Shown piece by piece: positions 6,885-13,424 of a stretch of 13,462 bases of DNA. Position 1 is the first letter of the stretch; every line of letters begins with the position of its first letter. Position numbers and translations under genes: made by a program. The DNA comes from CAYFWT01 sp964346955 (lineage in GTDB: Bacteria; Patescibacteriota; Minisyncoccia; Portnoybacterales; UBA2143): NCBI GenBank assembly GCA_964346955.1, contig CAYFWT010000024.1:1-13462 (forward strand), written 5' to 3'. Under the pieces are notes generated by a model, which ran no database searches, was not told the DNA's origin, and saw only the letters and a list, made by a program, of their open reading frames with translations.

Positions 6885-7238
6885 TTAGCGAGTCAGTTGC
6901 CAAATAATCAAAATTGGCAAAGCCAACCAAAAGAGTAAAACAAAAACCCAAAAAGCTACCCAGATAATAATGAAAGAAAATCGCCAGAAAATTTGCCAGA
7001 CACGGACCATGAGACTTAAGGTATAAGCAGCAAAGTCACGTTCTCCATACATCGGCTTGAAAAAATTCAAAAAAAGGAGCGACAAAGCAGAAGCTCGCCA
7101 GCCCCCTTTAATTTGCTGCCAGCAAAAAAGAGCCGTTTTTAAAAAACCACGACTATACCACCAAAGTGGGAAATACAAAATCTCCCAGAGAATATCCAAA
7201 AATAAATCTTTAAATATTTTACCCTCCAAGGTAAACAT
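6885..7238 (-). CDS. Small membrane protein, 117 residues, conserved hypothetical
   Basis: The product has an amphipathic start and the motif YFPLWWYSRGF (about 22-32), a cytoplasmic-looking region with FFKPMYGERDF (about 59-69), and one or two strong hydrophobic segments at the end (about 78-115). I recall proteins with WWYSRG and a PMxG-x-D motif as common but uncharacterised in Patescibacteria; no function is established. It lies directly upstream of the membrane-anchored Clp-like gene, with only the palindromic repeats between them, so it may be its partner. The ATG at 7238 lies a few bases after a good -10 box, suggesting a leaderless transcript. Confidence 0.8.
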   Translation of the reverse strand: MFTLEGKIFKDLFLDILWEILYFPLWWYSRGFLKTALFCWQQIKGGWRASALSLLFLNFFKPMYGERDFAAYTLSLMVRVWQIFWRFSFIIIWVAFWVFVLLFWLALPILIIWQLTR

Positions 7239-7247
7239 TATATTTTA

Positions 7248-7277
7248 ATTTTACCATAAAAAAAGAGCGGATGACAA
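7248..7277 (-). promoter_or_regulatory. Promoter of the small membrane protein / Clp-like operon
   Basis: The minus strand has TTGTCA (7272-7277) as -35, an 18-base spacer, and TAAAAT (7248-7253) as -10. The -10 box ends nine bases before the ATG at 7238, so transcription would begin within about two or three bases of the start codon. The -35 box lies in the loop of the upstream terminator hairpin. This is a consensus match read by eye. Confidence 0.5.
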
Positions 7278-7290
7278 ACCCGCCTTTTTT
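7258..7290. terminator. Bidirectional intrinsic terminator
   Basis: The stem is GCGGAT (7267-7272) with ACCCGC (7278-7283), six pairs including one wobble on the minus-strand RNA, with a five-base loop. On the minus strand it is followed by TCTTTTTTT, ending the surface-protein transcript. On the plus strand it is followed by CTTTTTT. Confidence 0.75.
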
Positions 7291-7293
7291 CGA

Positions 7294-7307
7294 AAGGGAT
7301 CGCCCTT
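7294..7307. repeat. Small palindrome just after the surface-protein stop
   Basis: AAGGG and CCCTT arms flank a four-base loop (CGAT on the minus strand), three bases past the stop at 7311 and just before the terminator. Its placement and CGA-containing loop recall the 21-bp palindrome after the second glycosyltransferase, but the relation is uncertain. Confidence 0.4.
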
Positions 7308-7310
7308 GGA

Positions 7311-8747
7311 TTAATAGGAATACTCATCAACTACCAGGCCGCTTCGATCTCTTAGGATAATGGTATCGCCTCCATCATCAAAAGCATCAATTGACCGCTT
7401 AAGGAAAACCCGCCACTCATTTCCAAAGAAGTCAATTTCTTGATAGTTGTCATTATAACACTCTTGATAATTGAACTTTTCATTCAAGAATTCAGTACAC
7501 TCGCTATCTGGATTAACCTCCTCGTTATAAGAGTAATCTGGCACCTGACAACGCGGCAATCTTTTAATAAAATCACGGCAAGGTCTATTTAAATGCTGAT
7601 ATTCTGATTCCTCTAAACGGGGGCATCTTTTAGTTAAGCGAGGATAAAATCGAGATGCCTGGTCTAAGTAGCCAGTACATTTATTGGTCCTAAAGCTTAT
7701 TCCCCGGGGACTCCAACCAGCCGAGATAATAACTTCGTTTTGATAACCGATTTTGATATCAGTCTCTTCCTCAGCCGAAAAGGGATGACGTAACTTCCCT
7801 ATGGCCTGGGGAATAGTTGAATGAGCCAAAGTTGTCTCTATGGTCCAGTCACTGATATCAATTATTTCTCTACTTTTGTTTCGGATAACTAGAAAATCTC
7901 TTTGGAAATCCTTTTGCCTAGCCGAGACCCTCCTGATTTCTACTTTTTGATAATAAGGAGAAACCCCTACCTGAAAACTTAAAGAAGCGGGACTGGGATC
8001 AAGATAACCTTGTTTATTTTTAGTCCGCACATAAAATGTATAAAGTTTACTTTCCTCTGATAATTTATAGGTCTGAGTGGACCTTTTGCCATAATTACGC
8101 CACCTCTTATCATAGCCAGCTAAATAGACCTCAAAAGATAAATCTTTACTAGTCCCTAATGGATTGGTTCCCGAATATTTAAAAGTAACTTCAGCGGTTT
8201 CTAAGGCTTCTCTTTCCTCTGGCCCTTTCAAAATAACCGTGGTTGGATATTTGTTAGGCTCGTTTAAAGTAAGGGCCCTGCCTTCTTTAATTCTCTTTAG
8301 TTTCTTATCATCAATCTCAATAATATATCTCCAGCCAAAGCCACTTTTTTCAAAAGTCTTTGGATTAGGAATCCAGCGCCGTTTACCTAACTCAACCAAA
8401 TAGACCTCGGGACCGCTTCCTTTTAATAAGCTGCCATCTGGATAAGCACTGTATTTAGATAATTCCTTCCCCAAAGAATAAGATTTCAAAAGATTATCTG
8501 AAATATTCTTAACATTAGTCCATTTATATCTAAAATATTCAAAAGTCTCTGGATTAGGAATCCAGCGCCGCACCCCATTTTCCAAGGCATAAACCTCTGG
8601 GCCACTTCCTTTTAATAGGTCTACTTTAGGCAAATAATACGGTTGACTAGCCACCACTTCTTTCCCATTAAAAAGGCAGCTTGGTTCAAGAACCAGCCCT
8701 AAAAAGAATAAAATTATCAGAATAAAAACTATCTTTGTTTTCCACAT
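7311..8747 (-). CDS. Secreted surface protein: tandem repeats, Y_Y_Y-like region and cysteine-rich lamin-tail-like domain
   Basis: An N-terminal signal peptide or anchor helix (about 5-22) sends the 478-residue protein out of the cytoplasm; EPSC at 21-24 might be a weak lipobox. Two repeats, 44-93 and 107-156, share LLKGSGPEVY and RRWIPNPxTFE and are spaced exactly 63 residues apart. A strand-rich part (about 180-262), with VYLAGYDKRWRNYG and YTFYVRTKNKQGY, resembles Y_Y_Y/FN3-like modules. From about 268 to the end is a lamin-tail-like fold (FLVIRNKSREIIDISDWTI; last strand TIILRDRSGLVVDEY). It is interrupted by an insert holding six Cys (357, 375, 390, 400, 417, 430), likely disulfides. Similar lamin-tail proteins are common in candidate-phyla bacteria; the function is unknown. 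It is divergent from the glycosyltransferase pair. Confidence 0.82.
   Translation of the reverse strand: MWKTKIVFILIILFFLGLVLEPSCLFNGKEVVASQPYYLPKVDLLKGSGPEVYALENGVRRWIPNPETFEYFRYKWTNVKNISDNLLKSYSLGKELSKYSAYPDGSLLKGSGPEVYLVELGKRRWIPNPKTFEKSGFGWRYIIEIDDKKLKRIKEGRALTLNEPNKYPTTVILKGPEEREALETAEVTFKYSGTNPLGTSKDLSFEVYLAGYDKRWRNYGKRSTQTYKLSEESKLYTFYVRTKNKQGYLDPSPASLSFQVGVSPYYQKVEIRRVSARQKDFQRDFLVIRNKSREIIDISDWTIETTLAHSTIPQAIGKLRHPFSAEEETDIKIGYQNEVIISAGWSPRGISFRTNKCTGYLDQASRFYPRLTKRCPRLEESEYQHLNRPCRDFIKRLPRCQVPDYSYNEEVNPDSECTEFLNEKFNYQECYNDNYQEIDFFGNEWRVFLKRSIDAFDDGGDTIILRDRSGLVVDEYSY
8351..8570. repeat. Direct DNA repeat inside the surface-protein gene (8351-8381 and 8540-8570)
   Basis: Two 31-base stretches differ at a single base and lie 189 bases (63 codons) apart. 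They encode the RRWIPNPxTFE part of the two protein repeats. The flanking repeat sequence has diverged much more, so this segment was either duplicated and conserved or kept alike by gene conversion. Confidence 0.85.
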
Positions 8748-8756
8748 TTTTTACAT

Positions 8757-8785
8757 TTGATAATATACCTATTCCGTGATAAAAT
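8757..8785 (+). promoter_or_regulatory. Promoter of the glycosyltransferase pair, overlapping the divergent one
   Basis: The plus strand reads TTGATA (8757-8762), a 17-base spacer, then TAAAAT (8780-8785). Transcription would start near 8792, giving a leader of about 72 bases that contains the 8821-8841 palindrome. Each promoter's -35 box overlaps the other's -10 box. Confidence 0.5.
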
Positions 8786-8788
8786 CAA
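8760..8788 (-). promoter_or_regulatory. Promoter of the surface-protein gene
   Basis: The minus strand reads TTGATT (8783-8788), a 17-base spacer, then TATTAT (8760-8765). The -10 box ends 12 bases before the ATG at 8747, giving a leader of only about five bases. Confidence 0.55.
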
Positions 8789-8820
8789 GAGAAATAAGAA
8801 ATATTTAGCATTTTTTACTT

Positions 8821-8841
8821 TTTAGGAGTGCAACTCCTAAA
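8821..8841. repeat. 21-bp palindrome, family B copy 1
   Basis: TTTAGGAGT and ACTCCTAAA are perfectly complementary nine-base arms around GCA. It lies 22 bases upstream of the chosen start at 8864, inside the predicted leader. It has the same length and pattern as the palindrome at 12389-12409. Confidence 0.8.
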
Positions 8842-8863
8842 CTATTCCTATCCTAGAACTAAA

Positions 8864-10522
8864 ATGGACTGGACTAAAAAGCATCTAATTATTCTTCTGT
8901 TATTAATTTTGGCTCTAGCCAGTTTCTTCAGGCTTTGGCAACTCGACTCTATTCCACCTGGCCTTTACCCAGATGAAGCAATTAATGGAATGGATGCTTT
9001 AGAGACGCTAGAAACTGGTCAATTTAAAGTTTTTTATCCAGAAAATAACGGCCGGGAGGGTCTTTTTATTTGGCTGATTACCCTAAGTTTCAAATTATTT
9101 GGCCCGGCTACCACATCAATTAGATTGGTCAGTGCTATTTTGGGTATTTTAACTGTTTTAGGATTGTATTTACTGGCTAAAGAACTTTTTAATAAAAATG
9201 TTGCTCTGTTGAGCAGCTTCTTTTTAGCGGTTTCTTTCTGGCATACTAACTTTAGCCGAATTGGCTTTCGGGCAATTCTAGTGCCCTTTTTAATGAGTTT
9301 TTCTTTTTATTTTCTCTGGCGAGCTTTTAGAAGAAATAATGTTTTAGATTATGTCTGGGCAGGAATCTTCTTTGGCTTAGGTTTTTACACTTATATTGCC
9401 TTTAGAGTGGCCGTAGTCATTTTAGGAATTCTAATCTTTTTAAAGATGGCTGAATATTGGCGAAAGAATAAGCCAGTCCAAATTAATTGGCCCTGGCTTT
9501 GGAAAGAGAGTTACCTGGGGACGGGCTGGTGGAAAGTGGATTTATTTTTGGTAGTTGTTATTATTATTGCTCTACCTCTTGGCCTTTATTTCTTTAATAA
9601 TCCCCAAGATTTTCTTGGTCGAGCTGGTGGAGTTTCTGTCTTTGCTACTGAACAACCACTTAAAGAATTAGGACTAAGCACGATTAAAACCTTAGGTATG
9701 TTTAAGTTCGCTGGTGATTGGAACTGGCGACATAACTATGCTGGCTCGCCCACGCTGGCTTGGTCAATAAATATTCTCCTTATTATCGGGCTAGTTTTGG
9801 TTATTCTGGCACTTTTTAAGAGGCAACTCTTACCTAAAGAAGAGTCCTCTTTGGAAGAGACTCTCCCTGTCCCTGCTCTGTTCCTTCTCTCCTGGTTCGT
9901 CATCATGCTGCTGCCTGCTATTTTTACCTTTGAAGGTATGCCTCACGCTCTTAGGGCCATTGGAGTTATGCCGATTATCTATATTTTTCCTGCCCTTGGT
10001 CTGGTCTGGTTAATTGATAAACTTTCTCAAGCTACTGCCAGAGCACCGGCCAAAATTCTCCCAATAAGCCAATTAATTATTGTTCTTTTATTAGTCATTT
10101 CTCTTTGTCAACCAGCTTTAGCTAATTTTAATAAATATTTCATTAAGTGGGCTAAAAACCCCCATGTGGCTGGCGCCTTTAGAGAAGATTTAGTCAACTT
10201 AGCTAATTACCTCAATAGCCTGCCAGATAGTATTCAAAAATATGTTATCGTTAACGAACCAGGCGTGCCGGTGCCTTATCCTGATGGTCTGCCTATGCCC
10301 GTTCAAACAATCATCTTTGAATCAAAAATTAAAACCCCAGTTCCAGTAACTCCAATAAAATATTTGTTAGCTGATGTTAACAGTCGGGCTAAAATGGCTA
10401 GCCCGCCCCTTTTACTTGTCCCTCTAAAATATAATCAGGCCATTTTCCAACAACTTAAAGAAAAATGGCCTCAAGGAAGAATAGAAAATATAAATGGCTT
10501 TAAGGTCTATAAAATTCAATAA
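8864..10522 (+). CDS. PMT/ArnT-like membrane glycosyltransferase (GT-C fold)
   Basis: The 552-residue, multi-pass protein resembles ArnT/PMT-type (GT39/GT83-like) enzymes, which move a sugar from a polyprenyl-phosphate carrier to a protein or lipid on the outer face of the membrane. After the first helix (about 7-22) the first outer loop holds LYPDEAINGMDAL, with Asp37-Glu38 at the usual catalytic acidic position. About a dozen helices follow, including FFGLGFYTYIAFR, then a soluble tail from about 430 with LPMPVQTI and FKVYKI. The frame is open to a GTG at 8828, but that codon sits inside a palindrome and directly abuts AGGA, so the ATG at 8864 is more likely although no Shine-Dalgarno is seen. 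The gene overlaps the next by 29 bases, implying translational coupling. Sugar and acceptor are unknown. Confidence 0.87.
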   Translation: MDWTKKHLIILLLLILALASFFRLWQLDSIPPGLYPDEAINGMDALETLETGQFKVFYPENNGREGLFIWLITLSFKLFGPATTSIRLVSAILGILTVLGLYLLAKELFNKNVALLSSFFLAVSFWHTNFSRIGFRAILVPFLMSFSFYFLWRAFRRNNVLDYVWAGIFFGLGFYTYIAFRVAVVILGILIFLKMAEYWRKNKPVQINWPWLWKESYLGTGWWKVDLFLVVVIIIALPLGLYFFNNPQDFLGRAGGVSVFATEQPLKELGLSTIKTLGMFKFAGDWNWRHNYAGSPTLAWSINILLIIGLVLVILALFKRQLLPKEESSLEETLPVPALFLLSWFVIMLLPAIFTFEGMPHALRAIGVMPIIYIFPALGLVWLIDKLSQATARAPAKILPISQLIIVLLLVISLCQPALANFNKYFIKWAKNPHVAGAFREDLVNLANYLNSLPDSIQKYVIVNEPGVPVPYPDGLPMPVQTIIFESKIKTPVPVTPIKYLLADVNSRAKMASPPLLLVPLKYNQAIFQQLKEKWPQGRIENINGFKVYKIQ

Positions 10523-12386
10523 CCAAATAACTAATATTTTAGCTGGCTGTTTATTGATTTTAATGTTTGGGCTGGCTTTTTTGAGTATGCGGGGTGACTC
10601 AACGACCATGGACGAATTAGCTCATACTCCAGCTGGTTATTCTTATATCAGCCAGAAAGATATGCGGCTTAATCCAGAACATCCGCCGCTCTTGAAGGAT
10701 TTAGCTGGTCTCTCGGCCTGGCTTGGTTCAAAAATAACTGTTTGGCCCATCTATTTTCCCTCTGAGGTCAAAAGCTGGCAAGAAGATATTAATGGCCAAT
10801 GGAACTTTGGCGGAGAATTTCTCTATCGAGCTGGCAATGATGCTGACAAAATTATTTTCTGGTCCCGCCTGCCTATGCTTCTTTTAATGCTCCTTTTGGG
10901 AGTCTATGTTTTTAAATGGGCTAGTCAACTTTATGGGAACAGAGCTGGCCTTTTAGCACTTTTTCTTTATTTTCTTTCCCCTACTTTTTTAGCTCATGGT
11001 CGCTTGGTGACCACTGATGTTGGGGCAGCCGCTGCCTTCTTTATTGCTAGTTATTATTTAATTAAGTGGCTCAAAGAATCGAATCAGAAGAATTTGATTA
11101 TGGCTGGTCTGGTTTTTGGCCTAGCTCTGCTAACTAAATTCTCTTTGCCGATACTTCTTATCCCCTACTTTATTTTCTTAACTGTTGTTTGGAGTCTATT
11201 AGAAAAAAAACGAAAAAAGTATTTTCCCCATCTTCTTAAACGCCTATTTTTGTTACTTCTAATCGGCCTAATTGGTATGGCCTTAGTCTGGCCAGTTTAT
11301 CAATTTCACGTCTGGAACTATCCTACAGAGAGGCAAAAAGCAGATACTGAATTTATCCTGACATCATTTGGCGGAGTCTTTGGAGCCAGGCAGCTGGCTG
11401 ACTCAGTTGTCTGGATGTCGGATAAGCCAATTCTTCGCCCTTATGCTCAGTTCTTTTTAGGGCTTTTAATGGTTACTCAACGCGCCCTCGGCGGCAACAC
11501 CACCTATTTCTTGGGCGAAGTCTCAGCGGCTGGTTGGCGTTACTATTTCCCAGTGGTTTTCTTAATTAAGGTCCCCTTGGCTTTTCTTATTTTAATCTTA
11601 ATTACCATCTTGACAGCTGCTTACCAAATAAAAAAACCATTTTGGCAAAAGCCCTATCAAAGAATTTCCCAGTGGGTAAAGGACCACTTCACTGAATTTG
11701 CCTTACTTTCTTTCTTAGCCCTTTATTGGCTTTCCAGCGTTACCAGTAACCTCAATATTGGCGTTCGGCATGTCTTGCCTACCTTTCCTATTCTCTATCT
11801 TCTAATCAGCGGACAAATTGTTAAATGGCTTAGAGTTCCTTGGCAACCAATTTTAGAAAAGGTTCAATTCTCTTTGATTGAGACCCTAAAGGCTCTTAAA
11901 AAAATCGCTTTTCTTTTCTTGAAAACCTACTTTAAATATCTTTTACTAATTATCCTTCTCCTTTGGTATGCTTTTGGGACAATTAAAATTTACCCCCATT
12001 TCTTGGCCTATTTCAATGAACTAGTTGGTGGCGCCGATAACGGCTATAAATATGTCACTGATTCTAACCTAGATTGGGGGCAAGATTTAAAAAGATTAAC
12101 TCAATTTGTTGAAGATAATAATATCGAGACAATTTATATTAATTATTTTGGCGGTAGCTCAGCCCAATATTATCTCGGTGAAAAATTCCAAGATTGGTGG
12201 GGTGACCGTGACCCCAATGATTTGCCTTCGAACGGCTGGTTAGCTATCTCAGCCACCCTTTTACAAGGTGGTCGTGGCCTACCGGCCCCTGGCTTTAGAG
12301 ACCCCACCGGCTACTATAATTGGCTTAACCGATACGAGCCAGTCACTGTCATCGGCCATTCAATATTTGTTTATAATATAAAATAA
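10494..12386 (+). CDS. PMT-like membrane glycosyltransferase, second of the pair
   Basis: The product of 630 residues has a first helix at about 11-31 and then DSTTMDELAHTPAGYSYI, whose Asp40-Glu41 fits the catalytic acidic site of PMT_2-type phospholipid-carrier-dependent glycosyltransferases. NPEHPPL (60-66) follows, also typical. About ten more helices are seen. The C-terminal outer part holds GGADNGYKYVTDSNLDWGQD, a motif common in this subgroup, then IETIYINYFGGSSAQYYLG. It is not a close copy of the upstream gene, so the two may act on different sugars or acceptors. The ATG at 10494 lies within the end of the upstream gene, with AAGGAAGA 13 bases before it, rather far for a ribosome site. 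The stop TAA is followed three bases later by a palindrome and then a terminator. Confidence 0.87.
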   Translation: MALRSIKFNNQITNILAGCLLILMFGLAFLSMRGDSTTMDELAHTPAGYSYISQKDMRLNPEHPPLLKDLAGLSAWLGSKITVWPIYFPSEVKSWQEDINGQWNFGGEFLYRAGNDADKIIFWSRLPMLLLMLLLGVYVFKWASQLYGNRAGLLALFLYFLSPTFLAHGRLVTTDVGAAAAFFIASYYLIKWLKESNQKNLIMAGLVFGLALLTKFSLPILLIPYFIFLTVVWSLLEKKRKKYFPHLLKRLFLLLLIGLIGMALVWPVYQFHVWNYPTERQKADTEFILTSFGGVFGARQLADSVVWMSDKPILRPYAQFFLGLLMVTQRALGGNTTYFLGEVSAAGWRYYFPVVFLIKVPLAFLILILITILTAAYQIKKPFWQKPYQRISQWVKDHFTEFALLSFLALYWLSSVTSNLNIGVRHVLPTFPILYLLISGQIVKWLRVPWQPILEKVQFSLIETLKALKKIAFLFLKTYFKYLLLIILLLWYAFGTIKIYPHFLAYFNELVGGADNGYKYVTDSNLDWGQDLKRLTQFVEDNNIETIYINYFGGSSAQYYLGEKFQDWWGDRDPNDLPSNGWLAISATLLQGGRGLPAPGFRDPTGYYNWLNRYEPVTVIGHSIFVYNIK

Positions 12387-12388
12387 AA

Positions 12389-12409
12389 TTTGGGAGGGCG
12401 ACTCCCAAA
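12389..12409. repeat. 21-bp palindrome, family B copy 2
   Basis: TTTGGGAG and CTCCCAAA form eight-base arms around GGCGA. Aligned with 8821-8841 it differs at four positions. Two of these (fourth and eighteenth) change an A-T pair to a G-C pair together, keeping the stem. It lies two bases past the stop of the second glycosyltransferase. Confidence 0.8.
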
Positions 12410-12453
12410 AAATATAAAAATGTTTTGTTCTTTAAATTAAGAAAGAGATAAAG

Positions 12454-12484
12454 AAAAAGGCCCCACCAAGAGGGGCCTTTTTTT
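12454..12484. terminator. Bidirectional intrinsic terminator between convergent genes
   Basis: GGCCCC (12459-12464) and GGGGCC (12472-12477) form a strong stem with a seven-base loop, flanked by A5 on the left and T7 on the right. It can end transcripts from both sides: the glycosyltransferase pair (plus) and ftsQ (minus). It overlaps the ftsQ stop codon (12483-12485). Confidence 0.92.
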
Positions 12485-13415
12485 ATTCTTTTAATCGATA
12501 ATAGGCTCTTCCTTCTATCCTCAAATCAATATATTCTAAGTTAGCCCGATTTTCTTCTATCTCTTTATCCAAAACCATTTCTAAGTTTTTTATTTGAGGA
12601 TCAACTGAATAAGTAGGATTAAAATAAATCTGCCAGCCTTCTGAAGTCCTCACCCTTAAATCTTCAATCCCTATAATCTCAAAATCAGCTACCACTGGAA
12701 ACAGCCCGTAAGCCGTTTTTATTTTTGCTAACTCCTCTTTAGCGGCTAAAATAAAATCTATCATCTCTGGAGAGGTTACTTTTGTTCCAAAGTTAACTGA
12801 TTCATTTTTAGTACTATAGATATTTAGAACCAAACTCCCGCTCATTAAAGGTGACTCTTTGTAAATAATTCCTTCTTTATCGATATAAAAACATTTATTA
12901 ATTTTTCGCTCTCGGATAATTTCTTGCTTAGCCATTGATTCTTCAGCCAGTACTTCTTCAGTCGGCGCCTCTTCCTCCTCTACTTCCTCTTTTTTAATCT
13001 CTTGGTATCTTATCTGACACCAAACACCAATGCTTTTCCGCTCCTCTATTTCTATTTTTAACCCCGCCCCAGCAGAAATTCGAGGCGGATTAAAAAAATT
13101 GGGTGCCTTTTTATAAATAGCCACTGCTCTAACTTCAGGGAACCTATCTAAAATATCTTCTTTAATCTTATTGACTGGAACTAAAATAATACTTTTTTGA
13201 GGGACAAGCTGCCAAAGTTTACTCTCTAAATGTCTCTGGACAATCTCTTTTGCCTCTGAAGCAGAAACACTTTTAGCTTCTTTAACTTCAATATTCTTTA
13301 CCCAAAAAATAGGCGAAAAGACAAAAAGATAAACTAAGCCAGCCAACAAACAAAAAAACAACCCTCCGAAAATTTTTATTTTGAGGGAAGCTGATTTTTT
13401 CTTTTTCTTTTTCAT
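12483..13415 (-). CDS. ftsQ: Cell-division protein FtsQ/DivIB-like, POTRA domain
   Basis: FtsQ/DivIB is a bitopic division protein that, with FtsL and FtsB, controls septal peptidoglycan synthesis. Here a short Lys-rich cytoplasmic tail (2-14) precedes one membrane helix (about 15-34). A POTRA domain starts at FWVKNIEVKEAKSVSASE (37-54), runs through ILDRFPEVRAVAIYKKAP (88-105) and ends with LKIEIEERKSIGVWC (119-133). The beta domain continues with CFYIDKEGIIYKE (175-187) to the end. Between VWC and CFYID lies an unusual insert of about 40 residues rich in Glu (about 140-172). In typical relatives these two strands are nearly contiguous. The start ATG at 13415 lacks a clear Shine-Dalgarno sequence and lies nine bases from a palindromic repeat. 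310 residues is slightly long for the family. The rest of any division cluster would lie to the right. Confidence 0.85.
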   Translation of the reverse strand: MKKKKKKSASLKIKIFGGLFFCLLAGLVYLFVFSPIFWVKNIEVKEAKSVSASEAKEIVQRHLESKLWQLVPQKSIILVPVNKIKEDILDRFPEVRAVAIYKKAPNFFNPPRISAGAGLKIEIEERKSIGVWCQIRYQEIKKEEVEEEEAPTEEVLAEESMAKQEIIRERKINKCFYIDKEGIIYKESPLMSGSLVLNIYSTKNESVNFGTKVTSPEMIDFILAAKEELAKIKTAYGLFPVVADFEIIGIEDLRVRTSEGWQIYFNPTYSVDPQIKNLEMVLDKEIEENRANLEYIDLRIEGRAYYRLKE

Positions 13416-13424
13416 ACAATGACC

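Noticed and set aside
7057..7248. Plus-strand open frame opposite the small membrane protein
   Set aside because: It is basic and shadow-like, and the minus-strand frame has membrane segments, conserved motifs and a promoter.
8164..8403. Plus-strand open frame opposite the surface-protein gene
   Set aside because: It mirrors the repeats of the real gene and has no start signals.
8828..8863. GTG start for the first glycosyltransferase
   Set aside because: The codon lies inside a palindrome with AGGA directly abutting it, leaving no spacer, and the added residues precede the first helix without any motif.
10424..10609. Minus-strand open frame across the glycosyltransferase junction
   Set aside because: It is antisense to two coding genes with no independent support.
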